Positions 45,806 through 57,819 of a stretch of 64,000 nucleotides of DNA are shown in pieces (position 1 is the stretch's first letter; the number at the start of each line of letters is the position of its first letter). Source of the stretch: Mytilus californianus (taxonomy: Eukaryota > Mollusca > Bivalvia > Mytilida > Mytilidae); the NCBI RefSeq assembly GCF_021869535.1, contig NW_026262701.1, positions 50,409,278 to 50,473,277 on the forward strand, in the 5' to 3' direction. The notes beneath the pieces were generated by a model. It worked only from the letters and a program-made list of their open reading frames with translations, made no database searches and was not told the DNA's origin. The position numbers and the translations under genes were made by a program.

Positions 45806-46400
45806 CTTTTTATGCCACCGCCATAGCGGAGGGGGCATTAAGTTTTACCTTTGACCGTCTGTACGTAAGTACTTCCCAAAATTGGTTTCGGTTCTCTAAC
45901 CTTAGGTTGCCTCAACCAAATGTTATGAAATTTATACACAATGCTTATTACCACAAAACACAGATCAAGTTTGAATTTTGGTGGCGTCACTTATACTGTT
46001 CTAGAGTTATGCCCCTTAACAAATGGAAAAATTGCTGAATTTTTCGTTTCCGTTCTCTTACTTTAGTTTGCCTCATCCAAATGTTATGAAACTTATGCAC
46101 AATGCTAATTACCACAAAACACAGATCAAGTTCAAATTTTGGTGGTGTCACTTTTACCGTTCTAGAGTTATGCCCCTTTAACAATGGAAAAATTGCTGAA
46201 TTTTTCGTTTCCAATCTCTAACTTAAGTTTGCCTCAACGGAATGTTTTGAAACTTATAAACAATGCTTATTACCACAAAACTCAGATCAAGTACAAATTT
46301 GGGTAGCGTCACTTTTACAGTTTATGAGTATGTCCCTTTATAAGGTTATATGCAGCGGGGGCATCATCTGTGTCCACTGGACACATTCCCCATTTATTTT
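45806..46400 (+). mobile_element. Pearl/HINE-like element, family 3, fullest copy
   Basis: Starts 'tttttatgccaccgccat' and has the inverted GCGGGGGCAT at 46,356-46,365, followed by hairpin GTGTCCACTGGACAC (46,371-46,385). About three core units of 165-175 bp are marked by 'tttgcctcaaccaaatgtta', 'acaaaacacagatcaagtt' and 'agagttatgcccctt'. Non-coding. The open frames on both strands here are repeat translations. Confidence 0.85.
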
Positions 46401-46404
46401 GTTA

Positions 46405-48730
46405 AATATGTAGATCTCCTGTTTTGGAGGTTTGAATAAACATGTTACTTTAAAGCTTGGTTTTATCCATTTCTTTATTCACTCATGTCCAATAGGTTGT
46501 GCTGAAACTGGTCTATGATATGATTTATATACGATTTCAATTAATTACATATTACAACATGACTATCCAAACCAAATTTTGAAGTTGTGATGCATTATGG
46601 GAAGGTAGTCTTTCTTGTACTAAGATACCTTATATACTCATTTTACAGTGATGGGAATGAAATTAACACCTGTGATCTATTGTTTGATATGAAAATATAC
46701 CTCAATTTCATCTTGTAAGATTTCAAAATTGCTATGTCACTGTGTATTACAGTTGGTATGCAAATATGCAGTTTTAACATGCTGAAAAATGTAAGGGCAA
46801 AGATTAGTTTACTTAAATAGCATGTGAGTACTTTTATTGTCCTATTTCTCCTTGATGTATTTTTTAAACAAAAATTTAACAGATACAGTTTACAAATTTT
46901 TTGGTAGTTGCAGATATTACATGCATACATTATGAGATTATTTTGTTGGACCAAAATTCAGAAATAGCAGTGAAATGTGTGTGGTTAGCTTGGCTGTTAG
47001 TAGATATGGATTTTTGGCTTATAAGGAAAAAATATGTAAATGAATAAGAATTGTAAAAAAATCAGCCTAATTAAAAGAGACAGCATGGGTTAAACAAGTT
47101 TACACAACATGATTATATATAAGCTCTCTTTGGTTAGTAGCAATTGTTAGTCTTGAAATCAGTCTTTGTAAAACTATGATAGTGAAAATTATCTGAATTT
47201 TTCAACCTATCTAGATGACAGTGTACACTAATTGCTTGTACTAGTGAAGTGACACCAAGATCAAACGATCTGTAATGACAAGTTCACATGTATTTGGTAA
47301 TTACAAAATTTTTTGAGGGAAAGAATATATTGGAAATTAAATACATGTGCTAGATTCTACCAAGGGAAAATGATGCAGGGCTGATTTTATTTATAGAAAT
47401 ATTATAATTAAATCATCTCTTCATCAAAAGCATCACAAATATTTTGATTGAGCATATTACCCATTAGATGGGTAGAAAAAGTTGATTTAATGCAGTACAC
47501 ACAGGCAATTTTTGGTTCCCACCTGTTCAAAAATTATGAAAAGCCATCAAGTTTTAAAATATGTTTGAACAGCCATATTGTGACCCTTAGCTCTGATCTT
47601 TCTATGCATCACTTGTAAGGAGAGTATTAACATGGTAATATATTCCAGATCGATACCTATGATTGTTACAGTTAAAAACATGCACGTATTTAGTTACTTA
47701 AGGGTATGTATGGTTGACAAATAATTGCAGGAGAATTACTGCATAAGTGGGGTGTTATATTTGCATATCAGAATTAAAAGGAGTTTTTATGTAACTGTAG
47801 ATTATTTATTTATGCAGGTTATTTTTCATTTTTAAGGCATTTAATTTTATGTCGCATTTGAGGACCTGTATGCATGTCTCAATCTATATCAAGATAAACT
47901 TACAGTGAACGAAAGGTTAAAGTTCAAGGAAATATCCATTGTATGTGTTTTTATATGTTATTTATAAAAGCACTATAAATTAGAATTTAAGAACTTTCAA
48001 CTGCTTGTAAACATCAATCTTTTTCCTTTTGAAAATTTCTAAATTATGAAAAAAATTCTCATTCAATGTAATACATAAAAGCATTCATGAAAATTCAAGG
48101 GTCAATAGGGGTACATGGATATTGGGGTTTGTCTGTGCCTGTCTTTAAACTCAAGATTTAACTATTAAAGATGGCCATGAAAGGAAAGTGTATGTTTAAA
48201 TAAACACATTTTTATGTTGACATTAAAAAAATGAATGAACTTAAGTTGTCTTAAAAGTGAATTCAGCAGCTTGGTGCTTACTTTGAATCCAGAGGGGCTG
48301 ACCCAAAAATTAACAGTGGTATATTATTTTTCTTAGTTTGACAGGGTAATAAAAAATGCTAAGTTTAGTCCATTAAATGATATGCTTTTATTTGTGAATT
48401 AATTGTTGTTAAATAAAGAATAGCAAACAGATTTTCTCCTTAAATACCTATATATTTCAGTCAGTTCTAAATAACTGCTTCTTATGTATGTTAAACATTT
48501 CATTAGTACTTATACATTAAATCTGATTCCTGGTGTATGTGTATGGTGGCCTGCTGGAAGGAGATTTAATCATCCATTCGTTCCTGTGGTCCCACATCTC
48601 AGATCCTACCAATTTTACTAATTGATACTAGTTTTCATCCTGAGATTATGCATGAAATTAATAGATATCCTAAAAATACAGATTACAGGAAGCAAAAAGA
48701 CATCATATACCTCAATTCAGTAACCTCTCA
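46405..48730. other. Intron sequence, no supported feature
   Basis: AT-rich. No exon, RNA gene or bounded element recognised. Confidence 0.4.
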
Positions 48731-48739
48731 AGTGGTTGT

Positions 48740-48935
48740 CTTTTGTTAAAGTGAGTTCAAACCCTGTTTGTGGCAGTGACGTGTTGGACCTTATCTTCAG
48801 TTTTCATGTCTGAGGCTAGAGGTTCAATTCAGAAAATCCTGCTTCCTCCATGAATAAAAACTCAGGCTGCCATGAAAGTCCTATTTTGTTCTCAAAATGT
48901 CATTAAACACCAACAATCAATCAATCATTCTTTTG
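48740..48935 (+). mobile_element. Highly diverged tRNA-headed SINE relic
   Basis: 'gagttcaaaccctg' (B-box-like) and the 3' end 'attaaacaccaacaatcaat' with CAAT repeats match the SINE at 54,152-54,409 in order, but much in between has decayed. Confidence 0.5.
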
Positions 48936-49139
48936 TTATCTTAATATTTTCTGTCTTTTAAGTGAGTTTTTTGTATTGATGGCAGATCTTTGATAAATTT
49001 GTTGAAAACTTTTCTAGACTCTAGTTAATTTAGAGCTTTACTTATTGGATAGACACTAGCCTGTTGTAGGATGTATGTAGGCCCTATAGTTGTTTGTTTG
49101 TTGATTGTGTCATTGGTGGCTGTCTCATTGAGGTTATAG

Positions 49140-49375
49140 GCCGAGTGGAGTGGTCTTAAGTGGTTCATCTACTTTATCACTAGCCTGAGATTGTGATTTC
49201 AAATCTCTCACATGGCAGGTGCATTTGACTCCAATCTTAGTTGACTAAGATTTTAACTTTCCTGCCAAACATCTTTCTTATCCAGCACTCTTGCTTCCTA
49301 CACCGAAAAAACTGACTGCCACAATATTGCCAATCGTGCTGAAAGTGGCATTTAAGACACCAACGATCAATCAAT
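49140..49375 (+). mobile_element. Diverged tRNA-headed SINE
   Basis: The head 'ggccgagtggagtggtctta' is an A-box-like region. It is followed by 'cactagcctgagattgtgat', then 'gcaggtgcatttgactccaa', 'aactgactgccacaata' and the end 'gacaccaacgatcaatcaat'. All parallel the better copy at 54,152 in order. Confidence 0.75.
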
Positions 49376-49379
49376 GGGG

Positions 49380-50430
49380 TTAATACCCCATATCTCCTTT
49401 TATTCATATATAAGATTATAAAAAAGTTTCAAGTTTTTTTTTAATGTCTTGACTTGTTTGATGTGTATTCAGCGGCAAACAACAGCTTGCTACAATGCAA
49501 CTTAAAAACTACACATTAATACTGATAGTAAACCTTGTAGAAAATGTTTAAAAATTCTATATTGTTCCTTGGACATCTGTAGCATGGTGACATTCAAATC
49601 AAATGTCTATATACATTATATGATTCATTTGTTATAGATAATAATGTACTGAGGGGGTTCCCAACAGTTTGGTTAAAGATTATTCATTAATTTTCTGATT
49701 CTCAATTTAGATAAAACATATTAAGTCTACTGCATCAATTTTAAAAGTATATTAGAATAAAGTAACTGGATCCTATTCAAAATATCCAGCATCCAAAAGA
49801 TGGAGATATGCATATTGGCTTTGAACATTTTAGTCTTTATTAGCAAGAAGCTTGAATTTAACTGTACAGTTAAAACATTTTGTTAACTTTTATAGAGTTA
49901 TCTCCCTGAAGTGTCAATGTCGCCTTAATTAGATTAGTTTGTTTTCTTGAAATGCATTTTAAACAAAAAAGAAGATTCGCTTTTAAGAAATTCAAATTAT
50001 CTCCTTGCAACAATATTGCAGAGAGAATTTAAAATATGTTGGTATGTCAATGTGTTTTGTTTGTGATACCCTAGCAATAATTTCATCTGGAACAAGAGTT
50101 ACTACTAATTTCAACTTATGTACCAGGTTGTGGCCCTAAACTAGTATACATATATTGGTTTGACATTATTCAAGAGTTATAATAGTTGACCCTGACTGTC
50201 CACATGGATTTAAAATGATGTAAGCATTCAAACTTAAGTCAAGACTCTGGTTCTCGATTAAATCAGAATTGTAGAAAATCAGTGTTATCAAACAATGGAC
50301 AGAAATTAAAATAGAAAACTTAATAGTGAATCATTGCACTGCTACCAAGAGCAACAAATTCAGAGATTTGGAAAGGGAAATTTTCAAGTGGCCTGATTTG
50401 ACCCCTTTGCAAAAGATTTTCTGGACCAGT
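49380..50430. other. Intron sequence, no supported feature
   Basis: AT-rich. Nothing recognised. Confidence 0.4.
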
Positions 50431-50436
50431 GTACTG

Positions 50437-50532
50437 TTGAAGACCCATTGGTGGCCTTGGGCTGTTTTTTTGCTCTTTGGTCAGGTTGTTGTCTCTTTGA
50501 CACAATCCCTGTTTCCATTCTCACTTTTATCC
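50437..50532 (+). repeat. Retroelement 3' tail fragment
   Basis: 'gttgaagacccattggtggc' to 'gttgtctctttgacacaatc' matches 8,283-8,365, the end of the decayed retroelement at 7,648. It ends about 30 bp before the minisatellite. Confidence 0.8.
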
Positions 50533-50560
50533 TCTGTTAAAGATATTGAAATGTGATTGG

Positions 50561-50760
50561 CCATAGTGTACTTTTATGGGCCATTATGTCCTTTCATGGG
50601 CCATTGTGTACTTTCATAGGCCATTATGTCCTTTCATTGGCCATTATGTACTTTCATGGGCCATTGTGTACTTTCATAGGCCATTATGTCCTTTCATGGG
50701 CCATGGCGTACTTTCATAGGCCATTATGTCCTTTCATTGGCCATTATGTACTTTCATGGG
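50561..50760. repeat. 20-bp minisatellite, ten copies with a 100-bp higher-order period
   Basis: Ten consecutive 20-bp units of CCATTATGTCCTTTCATGGG type fill the interval exactly. Variants at the TGTA/TGTC and ATGG/ATAG/TTGG positions repeat in blocks of five: units 2-5 match units 7-10 almost base for base. The 73-codon frame at 50,553-50,774 is only this repeat translated (20 residues per 60 bp). Confidence 0.95.
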
Positions 50761-50769
50761 CCATCAACT

Positions 50770-53700
50770 TCTAGGTATTCATCAAACAGCCCATGGCCCC
50801 TGCATTTTTCCCAATCACTGCAACATATGTTTATTGGTCTTTAACATTTCTCCATGATTTATTCAGAAATATTGTATCTGCCATTTTAGATGTATAGCAG
50901 GTTAAAAGAATTATTAAAATGTCAATCATTTCTTGCATGTAAAAGTTGTACAAAAATAAAATGATAATCTGTTATAATGAAATGTCATCTAACAGTATAA
51001 CTTTGACATATTACTTCACAAGATTGTCACAGTTTGTGCATGTAGTAAGTTAAGTTATTGACCTTACAGTACTGAGTCCCAAGGTCTGTGGAAAGCAATT
51101 TTTCTTGAATATATCTAAGAGTCAGATTCTGAGCATCCCCCCTTTATGGTGGAATCTTTGAGCTTTTTGGTACATTTTTCTGATTTTTTACTGCTATTGC
51201 CCCCTGTTTTGAAAATCAAGGATTTGTCACTATTTCTACACTCAGTTTTGGTGAAAGGATTGGAAATTCACAACCTTCGTCTTACAGAAATAGAAATATG
51301 TAAATATGTAGAAAAATGTTTGTGTGGAACACGAACAGGTCCTAATTTTTTTTTAGAAAAAGTGGCATCATCAAAAACACAAATTACGTCACAACAGAAG
51401 TACATGCTATTATTACAAGATAGACAGATATTTTGAATGTTGTCTATTACTTCACAATAAATCTATAAAAAAAAAATGTTTTAAGTCGGGCCGCAATTTT
51501 TATTTGATTTCTAAAAAATATTTTTTTTAACCTAAATTTGGATCTGCTACTGAGTCTGTCACCTTGATGATTTAGTAGTACATAAATAATTGAATGGAAG
51601 AAAAACAAAGAATTAAAACTACAAAGATTGACAAACTACCTAATATTTTCTCCTTTGTTGCAGCAGTGAGAGTGTTTGTCATTTCAAGTAAACATTAAAC
51701 CCGTCTAAATTATATATTATGTTAAAATCAATTGTATGTACAAATTAACGTCTCTTGAGAAACAAGGAAATCTGCCAAACAGAACTAGAGATCAAAAACT
51801 CTACCATTACTGAAGCTCAACATTTATTTTATTTCTTATTGTCCCGAGGAAAATCGATTATCGGAGATGTTACTTCACAATTTCAAAGCATTAAATAATT
51901 TAGAAAGATAAATTTAGGCAAGTAATAATGTTTAATGTCAAAACAGCATGAAATTGAGTCGTCATTGTGTGTTTTATTGGCGAGATGAAATTTTTAATAG
52001 TTTTATGTGGGTACAAATAAGGATGAAACATAAAGAAGAATTTTATACTTTGATTTTTCCTTTATTCCATAATTTAGAATTTTTATACCTTGGAGTTTGA
52101 TTTATTGATAAATATTCTTCTGTCTTCTTCAAAGGTTATATGCCAACGTAAAATATAGCAAGATCTCAACTTCATTATTTTTTGGCCTGTAATTTTCAAT
52201 TAAATATACTGTGAATTTAAAAGTAACCTAAATGTAACAGCCTTTTTGAATGTTTTTTTTTTTTATGAAAGTAAGAAATGGTTTATTATAATTTACCCCC
52301 TTTATCTCCTCTTTCTCTGAAAAGGAAAAGAAAAATGTTTAAAACATTTGACATGTTTTCAAAGTTATAGCAAATAATGCAAAGAAATTATTCTGGAACA
52401 TTTCCCCAAAGAGCATTTCAAAAACTAAGAATCTAGTTGCACTGAAAATTTTATGGTCTGATCCTTGCAGTAAAATTGTCAAGTTAAACTTGTTATTAAT
52501 AGTGTCATGGACGATGCAATTAAAAAAAAAATCTGTCATGGTAATAATCATTGAAGAAAAAAGAGATTAGAATTGTGCAATGTGTGTAATGTCACGAACT
52601 TAAGCATATGTTACACGGCAGCACTCTGTCAATGTTACATACGTTTATCTGCTAAATTGCTGTTCATCAAATAATGAAATACTATTTATTTGTAGATTTG
52701 CGATGAGATTAACTGTATTATATCTCCTTTGATTCAGTACTAAAACTGCAATTTGTATATTTATTAAGAAATGTTCTGCACCATTTAGACAGGGAAGGTG
52801 GGAGGTTTGTTCAAGACTCTGTTTTGTGTCAGTCAACAGCTGATTTTTGTGGAAGAAAATGCATCACTTTGCAGTTTTAATTTGCATGCACTTTGACCCT
52901 GCAGCATGTTTGCCATCTGTTGCCAGGTTGATTTCAACACACACTGTTTGATCTTGTACAGAAAACCTATTTCTGATGTAAATTTGATTAATCTTTAAAC
53001 AATGTTTTGCAGATTTAAGACATCGCATGTTAAGTAAAACATGCCACATTACGTTGGTTATAAATAGATACTTTGAGCTCGGTGACTTCCTGAAAAATAT
53101 TGTGAATAACTTCCTTCTAAAGATCTTTTAATTTGTATAGAATATATTATCCATGTAATATCTGGCTTAACCTTTAGCTGTAAGTAACGTAGGCAAGTTT
53201 TTGCATGATGAGATAAAACAAGTTTTAATTTTCTTTGAAAAATTTGTCATGTTTACAGGAAGTAAGAAGATTATCATTACCGTTGGTATTTTTAGTTCAT
53301 TAGAGGGAGCTATGTGGAGGGGGCACAGGAATATTTAAGGGTTTCAAGTTTTAATTTTCAACATAAGACAGAATCTACAAAAAGACATGATGTGTATGCT
53401 CTGTTCTGTTTTCAGATAAGTTAATTTATACCTTTAAATAATGGAAAAAATGGGATTTGGTGTATTATTGATGACACAAAATTCCTACATCCTCTTTGCA
53501 AACCAAAAGCAATGGATGCATGCTTGGATCCGTACAGCATTTGATTTTTCCATTCAATTAATGATATATTGATATTCAATCTGATTTAAATTTTCTGATG
53601 TAATTTTATTATTTGACTTTTTAAAAGAAATTAGATTGCACATTTACAATTTCATCAGATGAGAATTTGTAGGTTTGTACGTGATGAAAAAGCATGCTAG

Positions 53701-54130
53701 TGCTGAACTATTGACTACTGATTTGTAGTTCTGAGGGTCTCGGGTTGATACAGTACTTTCTGCAGCTAAAAAAAGCCAACTTGAAAATGAAGAACGATGA
53801 GATTTTAGATGAAGGACAAATTATAGATTCAACCTCTGTATCTAGTGTGATACACCACTTCTCCTCTATCGACAGTTCAATTTGAAATATTTTAAAAGCT
53901 CAGCAAGCCTCCCTTTTTTGCTCCAGATTCAGTGATGGAATCTGTTTTTGTGTATGATGATTATTAGACGATATGTAGGTAAACTTAATTTTTCAATGAT
54001 CTGCAGAAAAAAGTGTTCTCTCTCTTTATGATATCATTAGGAAATTCAGAGGAAAGCAAAACAATTTGACTCCTTATTTCAATTTTGAGCAATGAAAAAC
54101 TGAGATCTAAAAGAACGTGTGGTTGATTTA
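50770..54130. other. Intron sequence, no supported feature
   Basis: AT-rich. Small frames at 51,146, 52,339 and 52,645 have no motif. A possible 27-nt micro-exon after TTTACAG at 53,258 was considered and not accepted. Confidence 0.35.
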
Positions 54131-54139
54131 ATAAAAAAT

Positions 54140-54421
54140 AATCTACCGGTCAGGGGCCTTTGGTGGTCGAGTGGTCTAAGTAGTCCAACTCTAACTGGAC
54201 CACCAGCCAGTCAACACTGAGGTTGTGAGTTTGAATCCCGCACGGGGCAGGTGCACTCGACTCCAATCTTAATTGACGAGGACTGTTAGTTTTCCTACCG
54301 AAGGTTGTGGTTCTCTCAGGGCACTCCGGCTACCTCCACCATTAAAAAATGACTGCCACGAAATAGCACAATAGTGTTGAAAGTGGTATTAAACACCAAT
54401 CAATCAATCAATCTACCGGTC
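54140..54421 (+). mobile_element. tRNA-derived SINE with 12-bp target-site duplication
   Basis: AATCTACCGGTC at 54,140-54,151 is repeated at 54,410-54,421. Between them is a tRNA-like head with A-box TGGTCGAGTGGTCTA, long-variable-arm spacing and B-box-like GAGTTTGAATCCCGC, then a unique body ('gcactccggctacctccacc') and a (CAAT)n tail. The head resembles a Ser/Leu-type tRNA. RNA polymerase III transcription is inferred from the boxes. It has no coding capacity and depends on a LINE partner not identified here. Confidence 0.93.
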
Positions 54422-54429
54422 GGGAGAGT

Positions 54430-55230
54430 CTAAAATTGGCTTAGAATTAAAAAAAATAAATCTTCACTTTGTTAAGGGTAAGATTTGTTGTTATTGAACT
54501 GGAATAGGATCCCAGTTACATGATACCAGTCCAGTACCCATGAATGAAGTCCCTTAATAAATCTACCATCTTTTAAATGGGATATTGTACCGAGAATAAA
54601 ATAATGTAAAGATGCTTAAATTTGTAGTATATTTAAGGGGTATACATTAAACTTTCAACTTCTGTTAAATTTTCAGTGATTCTGAAATATATAGGGTGGA
54701 TGATTGTCTGAGTAAATGGTCCAAATTTTATTTTCTATTTTAACCAGTAAGGTAATAAAATGAACCTATTAATACTCAAAACAGTATTGCTCTCTTAAAT
54801 GCTGGTCATGACCTTCCAAGAATTCTCCCAGAAACCATGAAGGGGGCTATTAGCATGAGAAAGTGATTTAAATTTTGCAGTCTAATATATAGGGAATACA
54901 AAATTTGCCCCTCAATTTGGATAAAATTGCATTGAAGTAATGGGGGAAATAATTGGGTCCCCGTTCCAACTGTAATGCAAATAACGATGTGGACAATCAA
55001 TAAACTGCCTGTGAATATAAATTATTTAACAAATATACATAAAATTGAAGAAAAAGATAAATGTAATAGATTGTGTAAACATGCATGTTTAATAAGAGCA
55101 TTGGTAAATGTGTGATTGATGAGTTTAATCCAAGTTTTATTCTCATCATTATGTATGTTATGTCATTGTCGCAATCATTCAAAAAAAATCTTCTCTTCAA
55201 ACGGGCACAGACCTGTGATGTACTATATTT
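54430..55230. other. Intron sequence before the 55,235 exon
   Basis: AT-rich. Nothing recognised apart from the acceptor ATATTTTTAG at 55,225-55,234. Confidence 0.4.
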
Positions 55231-55234
55231 TTAG

Positions 55235-55302
55235 CTGCTTCTCATGCAAATGCGAAATTATCCAAATTTAGCCAACAACAGTCAGTTTCATTCAAAGGAC
55301 AG
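55235..55302 (+). CDS. Downstream coding exon of the double-CxxC gene
   Basis: A 68-nt segment between ATATTTTTAG| and GACAG|GTAATA. Entered in phase 1 (as left by the 25,622 and 43,436 exons) it is open: Ala then ASHANAKLSKFSQQQ and SVSFKGQ, ending in phase 0. G+C is clearly higher than in the flanking intron. A polar, Gln/Ser-rich peptide suits a regulatory protein linker. The next exon would have to accept phase 0, and I could not find it before 64,000. Confidence 0.55.
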
Positions 55303-55304
55303 GT

Positions 55305-55495
55305 AATATCATGATATTTAGATTAGATTTAAAGATGTCTTTTGAGGATAATACTAAAGCTTTTGTCATATTTTATTATTTTGATAAAGATATATAGTGC
55401 GGCATTTAATCATTAATTCTCATGCTCATGAATAAAGATTATTGTATCTTTCTTTTTTGTCTCCAAATTATCCCAACTGCCAACACAAATTCAAT
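55305..55495. other. Intron sequence
   Basis: AT-rich. Nothing recognised. Confidence 0.4.
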
Positions 55496-55499
55496 ATTG

Positions 55500-55740
55500 T
55501 AGAACTTGTGTGTCCATCATCAGTCGACTGACCCTATGCTGTACTATCATTTTGCAAAGAATTTCCTCAAACCGGTGCTAGGAGCCGTCTTAAACTTGCA
55601 GTGAGGTGAGAGTTGGCTCCGTCTTCTAGGCCTCTAATGCCAAATTAGAGTTTTGACCCCAATTTCACCGTCCACTGAACATAGAAAATGATAGTGCGAG
55701 TGGGGCATCCGTGTACTATGGACACATTCTTGTTCTTGAA
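55500..55740 (+). repeat. Dispersed repeat ending in a family 3-like hairpin
   Basis: It ends 'gtggggcatccgtgtactat' then 'ggacacattctt', matching the 3' hairpin end of the pearl-like family 3 copies. The upstream body ('gtgctaggagccgtctta', 'gagttggctccgtcttctag') differs from the core of the other copies. It may be a relative with another core. Confidence 0.55.
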
Positions 55741-56079
55741 GTAGTTGGTTAATTGTGGACACACAATAAAGATGTTGTGGCCTCACTGGGCTTTTTCATT
55801 GAAAGATGGTCTGCCTGCAGCTAACATGAAGCGACCTCACAGGCCTTCCCCAGTTAAAATTGAAGTGATTTATGATCAGCACTGTGCAAAGATGATTTTT
55901 TTTTTTCAAAATTGGTGGTGAAAGTTGGGGCGTTTTGCATTGAGTCTGAAAAAATAAACTTAACATTTAAGCTATTTCAGTTGATATTTTATAGTGTGTC
56001 TTTCTATGTTGGGATGTTACACTATTGTTTCCAAAAAATGGTGAAGGTTTGGTACCATTAAAACGTTTAAACTCGCTGC

Positions 56080-56378
56080 ATTTGTTTGCACCTGTCCTAA
56101 GTCAGGAATCTGATGTTCAGTAGTTGTCGTTTGTTGATGAGGTTCATAAGTGTTTCTCGATTCTCGTTTTTTATATAGATTAGACCGTTGGTTTTGCCGT
56201 TTGAATGGTTTTACACTAGTAATTTTTGGGGCCCTTTATAGCTTACTGTTTGGTGTGAGCCAAGGCTCCGTGTTGAAGACCGTACTTTGACCTATAATGG
56301 TTTACTTTTATAAATTTTGACTTGGATGGAGAGTTGTCTCATTGGCACTCATACCACATCTTCTTATATCTATTAACA
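56080..56378 (+). repeat. Retroelement 3' tail repeat
   Basis: From 'gcacctgtcctaagtcagga' to 'actcataccacatcttctta'. Nearly identical to 5,030-5,300 and complementary to 24,507-24,851. Confidence 0.85.
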
Positions 56379-56384
56379 GTCTGT

Positions 56385-57755
56385 GATATGTCTATACAAA
56401 TCATTTTTGCACTAAAAGGTTTTTGATTTGTAGGTAAAAGGCATTAGTTTGTTGTTTTGTTTTTTCCTGAATGTTCCTATTGTATGATGGATTCAGTGAT
56501 TATATTCATAAAAAAATTGATATTTACAATCAATTTATTAAGTGAACTGCAATATATTTTCATAAAAAATTTCTAACACAGAAAGTGAGATATTTGCTAT
56601 AAAGTTTATGACATTTTCAGACTTTTAACATTTAAACCACTAAGTGCACACCCATATATTTTCATTAGTAATACTATATTTTTACAACTGTGGAGAAAAA
56701 ACTCTGGCAATTGTGATGTCTTTTTAAAAAAAATGAATTGATATTCAATATTTATATGTTTGCTAATCTAATTAAAAATATAGGAGTCACACTAATCGTT
56801 AAAAAAATAAGAGGAAGAATGGAAAATGCACAATCCAATTGCATTTTTGATCAATCAGTTACAATTTGTTATTGAAATTTTACTGCTTCATCTACTTGAA
56901 AGCAAATAATTACCAAATCAAAAATTCAAACCTGTCGTTAAATTTGACAGGTAGCAAACAGTCAAAGTAAAATTTGTTGTAAATGAGAAAATCGCTGCAA
57001 GGCATTGGATTTTTGACAGCCATTATTTTCATCACAACAGAAAATTTACATTGGTAAACCTGGGATATTAACACTAAAGTGATTACACCACAGGTCGTAT
57101 TAACCAATATCTTTCACAGACCTACCTTGCCTCAAAATCCCAGTAAAGAGACTTGAAGTGGGATAGATAAATTTGTTTAACAGCTTTCATTGATGGGCAA
57201 ACAAGAATTTAATATGCAGTGATGAGGTCAAAGGGTGTCTTCGTCTCTAAAAAGATAATCAATGAGCTTTGATGCATTGCAGAGCAAAAAATGTTTACAA
57301 AAGAATTATGCAATATGACAATGATTTAACACTTATCATTTTCATATTTGGAGTGCTAAATGGGCGCTTGGATCAGTTTAATGTTTTGAAGCATGCGGTC
57401 GTGGGTGGTTAATGTGAATCAGAAATATTAATGATTTTTAAGAAACGATTTTCAAATTAAAAATTATTAACTGATACACAATCTCACAATAAAAACTGAT
57501 ACGGAAATTTATAATTAGACGACAAAATATGAAAGTGTTCCGGTACTTGTGTGGTGGCGGTGAAACGGATTTATGTCGCTACAATTGTTTTCTTCCTGGA
57601 TCAAAACATATGCACAGTGAAAACAACAGATAAAGAATTTTAAGTGTTATTTGATGACTTCATCATTAACATTGATTTTTTTTTGTCATATCGTACTGTC
57701 ATTTTGAACTGATGTAGAAGTGAAATTTTTGTGTTTGATCATTACACTTTTTACT
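56385..57755. other. Intron sequence, no supported feature
   Basis: AT-rich. The region 57,530-57,620 is less AT-rich ('acttgtgtggtggcggtgaa') and could be part of a 5' UTR if the 57,765 candidate is real. Confidence 0.35.
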
Positions 57756-57764
57756 CACTAAACA

Positions 57765-57813
57765 ATGTGGTGGCAGCGACAGTATTTGTTGGATAATACT
57801 ATTCCATTGTATG
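57765..57813 (+). CDS. Candidate further alternative first exon (tentative)
   Basis: ATG at 57,765 opens MWWQRQYLLDNTIPLY plus one base before a good donor ATG|GTAAGA, again in phase 1 like the 25,622 and 43,436 exons. That recurrence is why it is listed. Against it: it lies downstream of the phase 1-to-0 exon at 55,235, so it would need another phase 1 acceptor further on. Peptide and context alone are weak. Confidence 0.25.
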
Positions 57814-57819
57814 GTAAGA

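Noticed and set aside
50553..50774. 73-codon frame with FHGPLCTFIGHYVL repeats
   Set aside because: Pure product of the 20-bp minisatellite.
53259..53285. 27-nt phase 1-1 micro-exon after a TTTACAG acceptor
   Set aside because: Short, with a weak GTATTT donor and a peptide with no supporting feature; too likely by chance.
54152..54240. Functional tRNA gene
   Set aside because: The tRNA-like head is followed by a SINE body and CAAT tail within a target duplication, so it is a SINE.
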